Shown here: positions 1 through 8,433 of the stretch, piece by piece
Layout: every line of letters begins with the position of its first letter
Numbering within the stretch: position 1 is the stretch's first letter
Assembly: GCF_000282035.1 (NCBI RefSeq)
Contig: NZ_AKKA01000032.1
Coordinates: 1-60,704, forward strand
Direction of reading: 5' to 3'
Source of the DNA: Rhizobium sp. CF122
GTDB lineage: Bacteria; Pseudomonadota; Alphaproteobacteria; Rhizobiales; Rhizobiaceae
DNA length: 60,704 bases
The notes under the pieces: generated by a model
What the model saw: the letters and a program-made list of their open reading frames with translations, nothing else
The model's database searches: none
What the model was told of the DNA's origin: nothing
Program-made: the position numbers and the translations under genes

Positions 1-122
1 AGCGAAGAAATGCGGCGCGGGCAGCATCGAGTGTGATGTCCTGCCCAAAGTGGCACGACGAGCCGCGGCGCCAGCCCACGGGCCGGGACTGCATCTCGCC
101 CCAAGAAGAGCAGAGCGAGTGT

Positions 123-422
123 TCAGCGACCATCCTTCTCCGGCGACCACCCTTGTTCGATTCGTTCGATGAGCAAAGTGTCGTTCCATATCGATTTAAT
201 CGGTAGCTTTCGTTGCTCTTGACTAATCGAACCAACCATTCGGGTGTTTTCCCCGTCCCACAGCCACCAGTTTTCAATCCAGCCAGTTTGAGGATCAATG
301 ACCCCCGATCGAAAAAGCGGTAGTTGCCTTGCGTGCGGCGGGATATCGAACAGCCCGACTTTTCGTACAATTTTGCTCTTCAAGGCTGCTGCAAGCGGAA
401 AGAATACGCACCTATCTGCCAA
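123..422 (-). CDS. hypothetical protein, about 99 aa, start uncertain
   Basis: Family not recognised. The reading frame has protein-like composition, with a tryptophan-rich centre (WIENWWLWDGEN, about residues 48-59) and an acidic/basic C-terminus. The only start in reach is a TTG at the 5' end, and the frame stays open upstream of it without ATG or GTG. The gene may therefore use TTG, or it may be the 3' part of a truncated gene. It lies alone at the window edge, just beyond a leftward-facing terminator hairpin, so it probably has its own promoter or none. No signal peptide or membrane segment is evident. Confidence is moderate that it is or was coding, and nil for function. Confidence 0.4.
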   Translation of the reverse strand: MADRCVFFPLAAALKSKIVRKVGLFDIPPHARQLPLFRSGVIDPQTGWIENWWLWDGENTRMVGSISQEQRKLPIKSIWNDTLLIERIEQGWSPEKDGR

Positions 423-444
423 ACAAAGGTGATCAATGAAAAGA

Positions 445-468
445 AAGGCGGCTTGAATCGGCCGCCTT
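445..468 (-). terminator. rho-independent terminator, leftward
   Basis: AAGGCGGC and GCCGCCTT form a perfect 8-bp stem with an 8-nt loop. Read on the minus strand it is followed by TCTTTTC, a usable U-tract; the plus-strand side is followed by the poorer TTGTGTG. It would stop transcripts coming from the right, although no convincing leftward gene lies directly to the right before the IclR gene at 914. Confidence 0.5.
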
Positions 469-913
469 GTGTGAAATTATGGACGGAACGGACGAACGCT
501 GGATGAAAACGGCAGCTTCGGCCCCAGGTCAGGCGACGCTGGACATCATCGCCTTCCATCCCGGCGGTGAGCGGTTCTGCATCAAGACCACCCCGATCCG
601 GGAGATCCGGGATGGGCAGCGGAAACGCCGCTGCGCCGCAACGCCTCGTCCCCGTCTTTCGTCAATGCCGCCCGTAGAAAGATGCACGCAAGAGCAGCAC
701 GTATAGGTCGTTCGTCAAAACAAGTGGGCCGGAATATGTGACGACGTTCCGGCTTTATTTCTTCTGTGGCTTGTTCCGATAAGGCAGCAAGACAACCTGA
801 TAAGCAACGATGCGCTGCTTTGCTGGGCCATGACGCGCCGGCTGGATCGCAGATCGCTAATGGCGCCCGGTCCGGCGGTGGGTTCTCTGGGTTCTATCGT
901 TGCGCTTGTGGCG
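469..913. other. 445-bp region without a convincing gene
   Basis: A plus-strand frame ending at 706 could encode about 79 aa. Its first half (containing ATLDIIAFHPGGERF) looks somewhat protein-like, but the second half is arginine/proline-rich and typical of a shadow frame; I know no family for it. The rest lies downstream of the IclR gene's stop codon. No RNA gene or repeat was seen. Confidence 0.3.
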
Positions 914-1699
914 TCAGGTGGCGAGTGGATTGAGCTGCTGCTCGATCTCCCGCACCTCCCTGGTCAACAGTGCGACGAGTTCTGGCCTTCTCTCGGCCGT
1001 TAACCTGGGGCTCGTGAGATTGATGGCAATCGAAGCGATTGCATCGCGGCCCGGCGGCAAGATCGGCACTGCGATGGAGGCAATCCCTGCGACAAGTTCT
1101 CCATCGTCGATCGCATATCCCTGCTCGCGGATCTTCTCAAGCGCGTCCTTGATCTTACGTGACGTGAAGGTGCCAAATTTCTTGTAGAGCATTGCGTTCG
1201 TGTTGAGAATGACGTCGGCTTCCGCCGGCGGAAGAAAGGCAAGAATGGCCTGGCTTGCCGGCCCTATACCCATCGGGATCTGCCCGCCGATATGGCCGGT
1301 CAGGCTGTCGATCACATAGGTGCCCTGCTGGCGGTCAACACAAACAGTGTTGAAGCCGGCACGCGCCATCAGGTACACCGAGTCGCTTGTCGCAGCCGCA
1401 AGCCGCAACAGCGCTGGGCGGGCGAGCTGACGAAGTCCTGTGCCATCGGCTGCCGACACCCCCATTGCAAAGAGCGCAAGGCCCAGCCGGTAGCGCTTTG
1501 TTTCCCGCTCGCGATCGACCAGGCCATGGCGCTCGAGGGCGCTAACAATACGATGAACCGTCGGCTGCTTCAGGCCCATGGCCTCGCCGATTGTCGCCAT
1601 CGACGCACCGCGCTGGCCGACATCACCGAGATACTTCAGGATCGCGACCGCCCTGTCCAGCAGCTGAGTTCCTGTTGCCGCGATCTCGTCCTTCGCCAT
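914..1699 (-). CDS. IclR-family transcriptional regulator
   Basis: A 261-aa protein with the IclR two-domain layout. An N-terminal winged helix-turn-helix (about residues 28-80, with IGEAMGLKQPTVHRIVSALE as the recognition region) precedes an effector-binding domain from about residue 95 to the end, including the typical QGTYVIDSLTGHIGGQIPMG stretch. Length is normal for IclR. The ATG at 1699 is the natural start. The gene lies 62 bp downstream of the MmgE/PrpD gene on the same strand, and both diverge from the oxidoreductase/transporter operon. It is therefore the likely local regulator, probably responding to the substrate or an intermediate. A palindrome in the divergent promoter region (3182-3194) is a candidate operator. 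The effector is unknown. Confidence 0.9.
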   Translation of the reverse strand: MAKDEIAATGTQLLDRAVAILKYLGDVGQRGASMATIGEAMGLKQPTVHRIVSALERHGLVDRERETKRYRLGLALFAMGVSAADGTGLRQLARPALLRLAAATSDSVYLMARAGFNTVCVDRQQGTYVIDSLTGHIGGQIPMGIGPASQAILAFLPPAEADVILNTNAMLYKKFGTFTSRKIKDALEKIREQGYAIDDGELVAGIASIAVPILPPGRDAIASIAINLTSPRLTAERRPELVALLTREVREIEQQLNPLAT

Positions 1700-1761
1700 G
1701 CGTTGCCCCCAAACTCAAAGTTCGAGGAATTCCTTATACATCCGGGCGACATTGTAAACGT

Positions 1762-3099
1762 CTAGCTGGCGCTGCTTAATGTCTCAATCAGCGCAGCCGG
1801 ATTATGATGGATGCCAAGCCCGTGGACCGCCGTCACAATACCTGCCGTCTGCTCCTGGCTCAGAGCCGACGAGAGCTTCATGAACTTTTCCTGCAGTTCG
1901 CGCGCAGTCAGCGGATTTTGCGGTTCGCCCCTTGGATGCAGCACTTCGATCGTTTCGCGTTTTCCCTTCGCCGTCATCGTCACACGTGCCGGCGTGGCGG
2001 CAGGAAAAGAATCGAAATAGTCATTTGCGCTCGACAAGCCGATGCGTCGGGCAAGCCCGGTCACGCGCTTGTCGAAAAGGTGCGCATCGTCCATCGGCAG
2101 CAACGCCTTTTCGCCGTGTACCAGTGCCAAGGCGACACAGAAGGGAATGCTATACTGTGCGGCCTCGGCCGATTGGGGCTCACTTTGGTTCGGCAGCGTC
2201 AGCGCACGCTCGAAGGTTTCAATCATCAAGCCCTCGATATCGTCGGGACCCGCCTGCAGTCGCTGAGCGAGAACCAATGCTCCATCAATTGCGGCATGTC
2301 CCCATCGGCAACAACTGTAGAGCTTGAAGTATGCCTCATCGATCGCCCAGGTCTTTGAATAGCCGTCCAGCAGACGTTGCCGGTCGTAGAGCGCGGGATC
2401 GTCCAGTATATCGAGGGGGCCACGATGGCCCGCAGCTGCAAGCGCCAGCGCCTGAAGCCCGTTCGCCGTAGCCCAAGGTATGCCTTCCTTGACGGTGTGG
2501 CCGAGCCTGGTCCAACCGGTCGCCGCCTGAGATGTCGCGGTCTGTCCCGCGATCGCGATGGCGTTGGCAATCACCGATGTCGACAGCCCTTTCAGCCATC
2601 CGCAGGCAGCCGCAACACCCGCTCCACACCACAGCCCTGTGTCCGTTGTGCGGATCGTCCTGATATCGCGCGCAGCCGAAATGCGCACGGCAATCTCGTA
2701 GCCAAGGACGATCGCGCAAAGCAACCGGTCGGCGCTGCAGTCGGCTGACCCGGCAATGGCAAGTACGGCGGGCACGATCGCGGCGGCGGGATGACCGGAT
2801 GCCTTACGGTGCCCATCATCGAGATCAAGGGCGGCCGCGTAGGTGGCATTGACGAAGGCCGCTCCAACAGGCGGTAGACGCCGTTTTGTAAACCAGACGG
2901 CCGCTGCGCCGTCTCCCCATATCTCGGCTGCCGCCTTGAGCGAGGCTCGGCCCGCATCCGTCGTCGATCCTGCCGCCGCAACGCCGAGCGTATCCAAGAG
3001 TGTGCGACGCGCGGAACTGTGCACGCCTGACGGAACGCGGTCGATCCCGTTGCAACGGGCGGCCAGAACCGAAGCGCCGCATTCGCTGTGGCGGGTCAT
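1762..3099 (-). CDS. MmgE/PrpD family protein
   Basis: A 445-aa member of the family that includes 2-methylcitrate dehydratase PrpD and cis-aconitate decarboxylase. I take the ATG at 3099 (MTRHSEC) as the start. The frame runs 279 bp further upstream, but that extension crosses the divergent promoter region and has non-protein composition. Recognisable parts are the RRTLLDTLGVAAAGS start of the all-helical lobe, the LDLDDGHRKASGHPAAAIVP segment typical of the family's active-site region, and the small C-terminal lobe. It is divergent from the 2Fe-2S/FAD dehydrogenase genes and shares their promoter region, so it probably dehydrates, isomerises or decarboxylates an acid in the same catabolic route. 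Many rhizobial catabolic islands carry such genes with unassigned substrates, so the substrate is not predicted here. Confidence 0.85.
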   Translation of the reverse strand: MTRHSECGASVLAARCNGIDRVPSGVHSSARRTLLDTLGVAAAGSTTDAGRASLKAAAEIWGDGAAAVWFTKRRLPPVGAAFVNATYAAALDLDDGHRKASGHPAAAIVPAVLAIAGSADCSADRLLCAIVLGYEIAVRISAARDIRTIRTTDTGLWCGAGVAAACGWLKGLSTSVIANAIAIAGQTATSQAATGWTRLGHTVKEGIPWATANGLQALALAAAGHRGPLDILDDPALYDRQRLLDGYSKTWAIDEAYFKLYSCCRWGHAAIDGALVLAQRLQAGPDDIEGLMIETFERALTLPNQSEPQSAEAAQYSIPFCVALALVHGEKALLPMDDAHLFDKRVTGLARRIGLSSANDYFDSFPAATPARVTMTAKGKRETIEVLHPRGEPQNPLTARELQEKFMKLSSALSQEQTAGIVTAVHGLGIHHNPAALIETLSSAS

Positions 3100-3181
3100 C
3101 GAGATACTCCCTGTGGTAGTATTCAAGTTTCGAGCATCCTTCTGTTGAACTTGCATCTGTGGATTTCTATCAGCATTGACA

Positions 3182-3194
3182 TCCATAATATGGA
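3182..3194. promoter_or_regulatory. palindromic operator candidate in divergent promoter
   Basis: TCCATAATATGGA is a perfect 13-bp palindrome midway between the MmgE/PrpD start (3099, minus) and the 2Fe-2S protein start (3238, plus). It resembles the inverted repeat at 51024-51042 (core TCCATATTGTGGA). The IclR protein encoded at 914-1699 is the obvious candidate binder. This assignment is inferred, not shown. Confidence 0.5.
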
Positions 3195-3237
3195 CGCCTA
3201 GCCTGTCAACATCAAATCCGGGAGGAAGGATACGAAG

Positions 3238-3543
3238 ATGGTGGATCAGGCCCATTCCGGCCCGAAGAGACTTGCCGCTGCTGGCGCCAAGGCGATCCGG
3301 ATCATGGTCGATGGTCGACCCTATACTGCCCGGCAAGGCGAGACCGTGCTGACGGCCATCAGGATGGATATCGGTCACGCTCGCAACTTTGAGTTTCTTC
3401 CTGAGAGGCGTGCGGGCTTCTGCCTGATGGGCACCTGCCAGGATTGCTGGCTGTGGCGCAAAGATGGGCGCCGCCTGCGGACCTGCACGAGCCGTGTGGA
3501 AGCCGACATGGAACTCTTGACGACTGCGCCGGAGGCGATCTGA
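3238..3543 (+). CDS. (2Fe-2S)-binding small subunit, HcnA/opine-oxidase-like
   Basis: A 101-aa ferredoxin-like protein. The four cysteines fit a plant-type [2Fe-2S] fold: three cluster in GFCLMGTCQDCW (about residues 60-71) and the fourth follows in RTCTSR. The N-terminal half carries the DGRPYTARQGETVLTAI strand of this family. The start ATG is preceded by a strong GGAGG. The stop codon overlaps the next gene's ATG, indicating one operon. Hydrogen cyanide synthase HcnA, octopine/nopaline oxidase small subunits and the N-terminal part of heterotetrameric sarcosine oxidase alpha share this architecture. It would pass electrons from the two flavoproteins encoded downstream. No hcn-specific feature lets me choose cyanide synthesis; the transporter context favours catabolism of an N-substituted amino acid or opine. 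Confidence 0.85.
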   Translation: MVDQAHSGPKRLAAAGAKAIRIMVDGRPYTARQGETVLTAIRMDIGHARNFEFLPERRAGFCLMGTCQDCWLWRKDGRRLRTCTSRVEADMELLTTAPEAI

Positions 3544-4913
3544 TGGACACGACCCCAGTCATTATCGGTGCAGGACCAGCAGGCATTGCGGCCGCAGCCG
3601 CCCTTGCGCAGTGCGGATTGCGGCCGGTTGTCATCGATGAGGCGGCTCAGCCGGGCGGACAGATCTTCCGCCATCCACGGGCCGAGCTCAAAAGAACCGA
3701 CGACGAACTCTACGGCTTCGACGCAAGAAGGGCGGTCGAATTTCGGGATGGTTTCGCTGCGCTCGCACCGAAGATCGACTATCGACCCGAGACCCATATC
3801 TGGAGCGCATGCGAAGGAAAGCTGCATGTCGTCAGTAGAAGCGGGCCCTCCGTCCAGAACTGGTCCCATCTGATCATCGCGACGGGTGCGATGGACAGGA
3901 TCGTGCCGGTGAAAGGGTGGACGGCCCCGGGCGTCTATAGCCTCGGGGGCGCACAGATTGCGCTCAAGGCGGAAGCATCCTTGATCGGCCAGCGCGTCGT
4001 CTTTGCCGGTACCGGCCCTCTCCTCTACCTCGTCGCCTACCAGTATGCCAAGGCGGGCGCGACCGTTGTCGCGGTTCTCGAAGTCGGCAATCCCTTCGGC
4101 CATATGGCGCTGCTGCCTGCGCTCGCTTCGGGCCGAACCGCCTTCACAAAAGGGCTGTTCTACATGGCCACGCTTCGCAGGCGCGGCGTTCCGCTATTGA
4201 CTGGCGTCCGGTTGATCGAGGTCCTGCGCGGCGCCGATGATCATGTGACGGGCATTGCCTATCATTGGCGTGGCCGCGACAAGGTTGCGACCTGCGATGG
4301 CCTGGCAATCGGTCATGGCCTGAAGGCGGAAACCCAGATCGCTGATCTGCTGGGGCTCGAATTCTCCTTTGACCCTGTTCAGAGACAATGGTTGCCCCAC
4401 GCCGATCGCGACGGCCGCTCGTCAATGGCGAACGTCTATCTTGCCGGTGACGGGTTTTCGATCCGCGGCAGCGAGACTGCCCAGGCCAGTGGACGGCTGG
4501 CGGCAGCAGCGCTGCTGCGTGACAGCGGTCACATTGAGCCGATCGAGATTGGACGTGACCGGCGCACGGTCGCAAAGACCGCGCGTTTTCGAAAAGCGAT
4601 GGATCAGATCTTCGCGTTCCCGCATCGGGTCGCTGCCGCGCTTTCGGACGACGTCCTCGTCTGTCGCTGTGAAGGCCTGACCGCGGGGACAGTCCGTCAG
4701 GCGGTGGCGGCCTCAGGCGAGGCCGAGATCAATCGGATAAAGGCCTTTTGCCGCGTCGGAATGGGGCGCTGCCAGGGACGACTTTGTGGCGCTTCCGCTG
4801 CCGAACTCATCGCTTCGGCGGCTGGCGTTGGCATCGAGACCGTTGGTCGCTTGCGCGCACAGGCGCCCATCAAGCCAGTCACGCTTGCCGATCTTACCGG
4901 AGGCGAGCCGTGA
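3543..4913 (+). CDS. FAD/NAD(P)-binding oxidoreductase subunit with BFD-like [2Fe-2S] domain
   Basis: A 456-aa HcnB/OoxA-type flavoprotein. The N-terminal dinucleotide fold has IIGAGPAGIAAAAAL, followed by PGGQIFR typical of this group. A second nucleotide site (VVFAGTGPLLYLVA) lies near the middle. The NVYLAGDGFSIRGSETAQAS motif contacts FAD. The C-terminus (about residues 365-430) carries a BFD-like [2Fe-2S] motif, CRC followed later by GMGRCQGRLC. The start is the ATG overlapping the stop of the small subunit; the longer in-frame version would run through that gene. It overlaps the next gene by GTGA. With its neighbours it would form a three-subunit amino-acid or opine dehydrogenase feeding electrons to the respiratory chain. 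Confidence 0.87.
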   Translation: MDTTPVIIGAGPAGIAAAAALAQCGLRPVVIDEAAQPGGQIFRHPRAELKRTDDELYGFDARRAVEFRDGFAALAPKIDYRPETHIWSACEGKLHVVSRSGPSVQNWSHLIIATGAMDRIVPVKGWTAPGVYSLGGAQIALKAEASLIGQRVVFAGTGPLLYLVAYQYAKAGATVVAVLEVGNPFGHMALLPALASGRTAFTKGLFYMATLRRRGVPLLTGVRLIEVLRGADDHVTGIAYHWRGRDKVATCDGLAIGHGLKAETQIADLLGLEFSFDPVQRQWLPHADRDGRSSMANVYLAGDGFSIRGSETAQASGRLAAAALLRDSGHIEPIEIGRDRRTVAKTARFRKAMDQIFAFPHRVAAALSDDVLVCRCEGLTAGTVRQAVAASGEAEINRIKAFCRVGMGRCQGRLCGASAAELIASAAGVGIETVGRLRAQAPIKPVTLADLTGGEP

Positions 4914-6046
4914 CCGGGGTCTTCGACATTGCGATCATCGGCGGTGGGCTTGCTGGCTGCTCAACGGCTCTCCATGCCCGCCTCAAGGGCGCCTCCGTGG
5001 TACTCGTGGAGCGCGGCCGCTGCGGCGCCCAGGCAAGCGGCGTCAATTATGGAGGTGTCCGTCAGCAGGGGCGTCATCCAGCCGAGCTTGCCCTTGCGCG
5101 CAGGAGCCGGGCAATCTGGGGCAGCCTGAAAAGTTTGATCGGCACGGACTGCGAGTTTACGGCCACCGGCCACTTGAAACTTGCCCGCAACGATGACGAC
5201 ATGGCCGAGCTGATTGCGCATCATTTGCTCCTTGGCGCGCACGGCATCCATACGACTGTTCTCGACGCAGACGATCTCAGGGGCAGGTTCCCATATCTTT
5301 CGAGCCGTTATGCGGGCGGCTCTTTGTGCGCCGAGGACGGTCAAGCCAATCCGCGGCTCGTCGCGCCTGCCTTTGCGCGCGCTGCCCGCGCACTGGGAGC
5401 CGACATTCGCGAGGGTTGCCCGGTGATCAGCGCCGAGCGTTCCAACAGCGGATTTTCCATCCGCCTCGACAATGATCCGATCGTGCTCACAGCGCGCCGT
5501 CTGGTCAACACTGCCGGTGCCTGGGGTGCGGCGATCGCCGCGCAATTCGGCGACCACGTTGATGAGACGGTGATGGCGCCGAACATGTGCGTGACCGAGC
5601 CGATCGCCCCGTTGATTGGTCCAAATCTCGGCATCTGTGGCGGCGGCATCTATATCCGCCAAACCGCCCATGGAAGCGTCATCTTCGGTGCCGGCCTCGG
5701 TACTGCCGATCGAGAGCGCCTGCGCGCCAGGCCGCTCGCCGAAATCACCATGGAGGCGGCCGCAGCAGCCGTCGCCATGGTGCCTGAGCTAAAGAACGTC
5801 CTGCTCTTGCGAAGCTGGACGGGCATTGAGGGACGGTTGCCCGACGGACTGCCGGTCGTCGGGCCAAGCCCAACCGTCGAAGGACTCTTTCACGCCTTCG
5901 GCTTTTCCGGCCACGGCTTCCAACTCGGGCCGGCCGTCGGTGCGGTGCTCGCCGAGCTCTGCCTCGAAGGTCATTCACCGACATCCATATCCGGCCTCGC
6001 CATGACCCGGTTCAACCAGCCTCCGGCGACGGCCGTTCAATCCTGA
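4910..6046 (+). CDS. FAD-dependent oxidoreductase (DAO family), HcnC/OoxB-like catalytic subunit
   Basis: A 378-aa member of the D-amino-acid oxidase/glycine oxidase (DAO) family. The N-terminal FAD fold starts FDIAIIGGGLAGCSTALHA. The central region is the substrate domain, and the C-terminal motif GLPVVGPSPTVEGLFHAFGF followed by GHGFQLGP closes the FAD site, as in HcnC and OoxB. I choose the GTG at 4910 because it forms GTGA with the upstream stop; the frame extends upstream only through the preceding gene. It is the last of the three dehydrogenase genes, 30 bp before the transporter's solute-binding gene. It would oxidise a secondary or D-type amine to an imine and then a keto acid plus amine; the exact substrate is not readable. 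Confidence 0.87.
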   Translation: MTGVFDIAIIGGGLAGCSTALHARLKGASVVLVERGRCGAQASGVNYGGVRQQGRHPAELALARRSRAIWGSLKSLIGTDCEFTATGHLKLARNDDDMAELIAHHLLLGAHGIHTTVLDADDLRGRFPYLSSRYAGGSLCAEDGQANPRLVAPAFARAARALGADIREGCPVISAERSNSGFSIRLDNDPIVLTARRLVNTAGAWGAAIAAQFGDHVDETVMAPNMCVTEPIAPLIGPNLGICGGGIYIRQTAHGSVIFGAGLGTADRERLRARPLAEITMEAAAAAVAMVPELKNVLLLRSWTGIEGRLPDGLPVVGPSPTVEGLFHAFGFSGHGFQLGPAVGAVLAELCLEGHSPTSISGLAMTRFNQPPATAVQS

Positions 6047-6076
6047 AATTCACAAGGGAAACGAAAGGGAACAGAC

Positions 6077-6958
6077 ATGCGACATCCACTTCATCAATTT
6101 CTCGGCGGCGCTGTGGCGCTCACAATCGGACTCGCATCGGGTCCGGCCGCGGCCATCGATCCGTCCTACCATCTGAGCGAAGAAAACGTGCTCTCCGTCG
6201 CCATCACCGGCGACATGCCGGGACTGGTCGCCCGCGATGGAAAGCTTGCCGGTTATGACGGTGACATCCTTCAGATCGTGGCCGACAAACTCGGCCTGAC
6301 GATCAAGCCGGTGCCAATGGAGTGGTCGGGAGCGATCGCTGCCGTGCAGACCGGCCGCGTCGACATTATCGGCGGCAACGTTGCCTGGACAAAGCAGCGC
6401 GCCGATACGCTCTCGATGACGGATCCGACAGGCTACTTTCAAAACGGCATCACCTCGAAGAAGGCCTCTGGATGGCACACACTCAAGGACCTCGAGAACC
6501 GCAAGGTCGGCTCAATGACAGGCTTCTCGTTCCTGCCGGAGCTTCGACGGGTACCTGGACTGGAACTCTCCCTTTATGACAGCACCGACGCGGCACTTCG
6601 CGATCTGCTGGCCGGGCGTATCGAGGCGCTGGTCGGCGACCCGCCGGTCATCGACTATGCCCTGTTGAAGAATCCTGACTGGGGTCTCGTCAATCTCGCC
6701 TTTACCGACAATAACCCCGACTTTCCGCTGCTGACGGGTCTCGGCCGCCAGTATGTTTTTGGCCTGTCCAAGGAGAATGCCGCTCTTGCCGCTGATCTCA
6801 GCGCCGAGATTCGCGCGCTCTGGAGCTCATGTGACGTGAAGGCGATCGGCAGACGCTACGGCAATATCAGCGAGGCCAACTTTACGCCGTCGGCCGCAAA
6901 CTTTCGGGTCGGCGCCGATCGCGCCGCCGGCTGGACGCCGCCAGCCTGCGGAAAATAG
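6077..6958 (+). CDS. amino acid ABC transporter, periplasmic substrate-binding protein
   Basis: A 293-aa family-3 (polar amino acid/opine) solute-binding protein. It has an N-terminal signal peptide (MRHPLHQFLGGAVALTIGLA, cleavage around AAA-ID at about residue 30). Typical family-3 features follow: GYDGDILQIVADKLGL, and later the GSMTGFSFLPELRR and RDLLAGRIEALVGDPPVIDY stretches of the second lobe. It lies in the same operon as the dehydrogenase genes. A perfect GC hairpin immediately follows (6967-6986), as is common where the binding protein must be made in excess of the membrane parts. The ligand is presumably the dehydrogenase substrate. Confidence 0.9.
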   Translation: MRHPLHQFLGGAVALTIGLASGPAAAIDPSYHLSEENVLSVAITGDMPGLVARDGKLAGYDGDILQIVADKLGLTIKPVPMEWSGAIAAVQTGRVDIIGGNVAWTKQRADTLSMTDPTGYFQNGITSKKASGWHTLKDLENRKVGSMTGFSFLPELRRVPGLELSLYDSTDAALRDLLAGRIEALVGDPPVIDYALLKNPDWGLVNLAFTDNNPDFPLLTGLGRQYVFGLSKENAALAADLSAEIRALWSSCDVKAIGRRYGNISEANFTPSAANFRVGADRAAGWTPPACGK

Positions 6959-6966
6959 CAAGAGTG

Positions 6967-6986
6967 GCGGCCGGGCGACCGGCCGC
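6967..6986 (+). other. intergenic mRNA hairpin after the binding-protein gene
   Basis: GCGGCCGG, a GCGA loop and CCGGCCGC form a perfect 8-bp stem capped by a GNRA tetraloop, with no T-run after it. It is therefore more likely a processing or stability element than a terminator. It sits between the solute-binding protein gene and the ATPase gene of one operon. Confidence 0.6.
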
Positions 6987-7013
6987 ATCCACCGTTCGAA
7001 CAAGGAGGTCACC

Positions 7014-7790
7014 ATGGCCGCCGACACTCTACTGGAGGTCGCCAATCTCGGCAAAACCTTCGGTCATCTGACAGTCCTCAAGAATGTCTCATTCAAGCTT
7101 GACCGGGGCGAGCGTGTCGCTCTGATCGGTCCGAGCGGCTCCGGCAAATCGACTTGTCTGAGAGCCATCAACTATCTCGAGCCACCGACAGAGGGCGAGA
7201 TAAGCCTCGAAGGGCAGTTGATCGGACGCAGGCGGAATGGGCAGCCAATGACGGATCGGGAGATGGCGCCGCAGCGGGCGGAAATCGGGATGGTGTTCCA
7301 GCATTTCCACCTCTGGCCGCATCTTTCCGTTCGCGCCAATGTCGCGCTGCAGCCACGCAAGGTCAGGGGGATGAGCCGCGGTGATGCCGAGATGCTTGCA
7401 GGCGATCTGCTCGGCAAGGTCCATCTGGCGCACAAGGCCGAGGAGATGCCGCAGCGGCTCTCTGGTGGCCAGCAGCAGCGTGTGGCGATCGCCCGCGCGC
7501 TGGCGCAGCAGCCGAAGCTCCTGCTCTTCGACGAACCGACATCGGCGCTCGATCCAGAGCTCGTCGGTGAAGTGCTGACCGTGATCAAGGAGCTGGCAGC
7601 CGAAGGGCGGGCCATGGTTCTCGTCACGCACGAGATCGCCTTTGCGCGCGAGGTCGCCGATCGCATCATTTTCATGGATGGCGGGCAGATCATCGAAGAG
7701 GGATCCGCAAAGGCGGTGCTTGATCAGCCGAAGTCACCTCGCCTGAAGCAATTTCTCGCAAGCCTCAAGCTTGGGGGGGCCGATGAGTGA
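7014..7790 (+). CDS. amino acid ABC transporter ATP-binding protein
   Basis: A 258-aa GlnQ/HisP-type ATPase. Walker A is GPSGSGKST (about residues 42-50), the Q-loop region includes GMVFQHFHLWPHL, the signature is LSGGQQQRVAIARAL, Walker B is LLLFDEPTSALDPELV, and the switch histidine lies in VTHEIAFAREV. AAGGAGG precedes the ATG. The 3' end overlaps the next gene by 8 bp (ATGAGTGA). It energises uptake by the two permeases encoded downstream. Confidence 0.95.
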   Translation: MAADTLLEVANLGKTFGHLTVLKNVSFKLDRGERVALIGPSGSGKSTCLRAINYLEPPTEGEISLEGQLIGRRRNGQPMTDREMAPQRAEIGMVFQHFHLWPHLSVRANVALQPRKVRGMSRGDAEMLAGDLLGKVHLAHKAEEMPQRLSGGQQQRVAIARALAQQPKLLLFDEPTSALDPELVGEVLTVIKELAAEGRAMVLVTHEIAFAREVADRIIFMDGGQIIEEGSAKAVLDQPKSPRLKQFLASLKLGGADE

Positions 7791-8433
7791 TGCACTTCCA
7801 GGCTTGATCGCTGAGGCGTTGTTGACCGGAGCGCTGGTTACCGTCAAGGTCACCGCAGGCGCGCTTGCCGTTGCGCTCGCCATTGGCATGGCGCTTGCCG
7901 CAGCCGCCGTTTTGACGAACAACCGCATGCTCCAGACGACCATCCGCGTCTATGTCGAAGCGCTGCGCAACGTGCCGAGCCTGACATTTCTGTTCCTGCT
8001 CTATTTCGGCCTTGCATCGCTTGGAATCAGGATGCCGTCGATGCTGGCGGCCATCGTCGGGCTGGGCCTGATTGGCGGCGCAATTACCGTCGACATATTT
8101 CGCTCGGGGTTTCTATCCGTTCCCGCCGGCCAGAGTGAGGCTGCGGCATCGATCGGCCTGGCGCCCTTCGTCGCCTTTCGACTGATCGTGTTTCCGCAAG
8201 GATTGAGACTGGCGCTGCCCTCGCTCGGCAACTACGCGGTTGCGCTTGTCAAGGATACGTCCCTTGTCGCCGCGATCGCTGCACCCGAGATCATGTTCAA
8301 CGCTCGCCAGCTCGTCAACGAGACCTTCGAAACAACCCTGATTTATGGAAGTGCCGCACTCGTCTACCTGGTTCTGACTGGCGCCGTTGCGCAGTTCACG
8401 TCCCTGGTTGAGCGCCGGCTGGAGACGCGATGA
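7783..8433 (+). CDS. amino acid ABC transporter permease 1
   Basis: A 216-aa HisM/HisQ-type inner-membrane permease with about five hydrophobic segments. The EAA-type loop that contacts the ATPase lies around GQSEAAASIGLAPFVAFRLI. I take the ATG at 7783 inside the ATGAGTGA overlap; a TTG 12 bp upstream is also in frame but less likely. It is followed by a second permease through an ATGA overlap, so the pair forms the heterodimeric channel. Confidence 0.92.
   Translation: MSDALPGLIAEALLTGALVTVKVTAGALAVALAIGMALAAAAVLTNNRMLQTTIRVYVEALRNVPSLTFLFLLYFGLASLGIRMPSMLAAIVGLGLIGGAITVDIFRSGFLSVPAGQSEAAASIGLAPFVAFRLIVFPQGLRLALPSLGNYAVALVKDTSLVAAIAAPEIMFNARQLVNETFETTLIYGSAALVYLVLTGAVAQFTSLVERRLETR

Noticed and set aside
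3444..3542. N-terminal extension of the FAD oxidoreductase frame
   Set aside because: It runs inside the 2Fe-2S gene in another frame. The ATG at 3543 overlapping that gene's stop gives a normal family start.
3238..6046. Hydrogen cyanide synthase hcnABC
   Set aside because: The architecture is shared with opine and amino acid oxidases; the transporter and catabolic neighbours favour those, so no hcn symbol is given.
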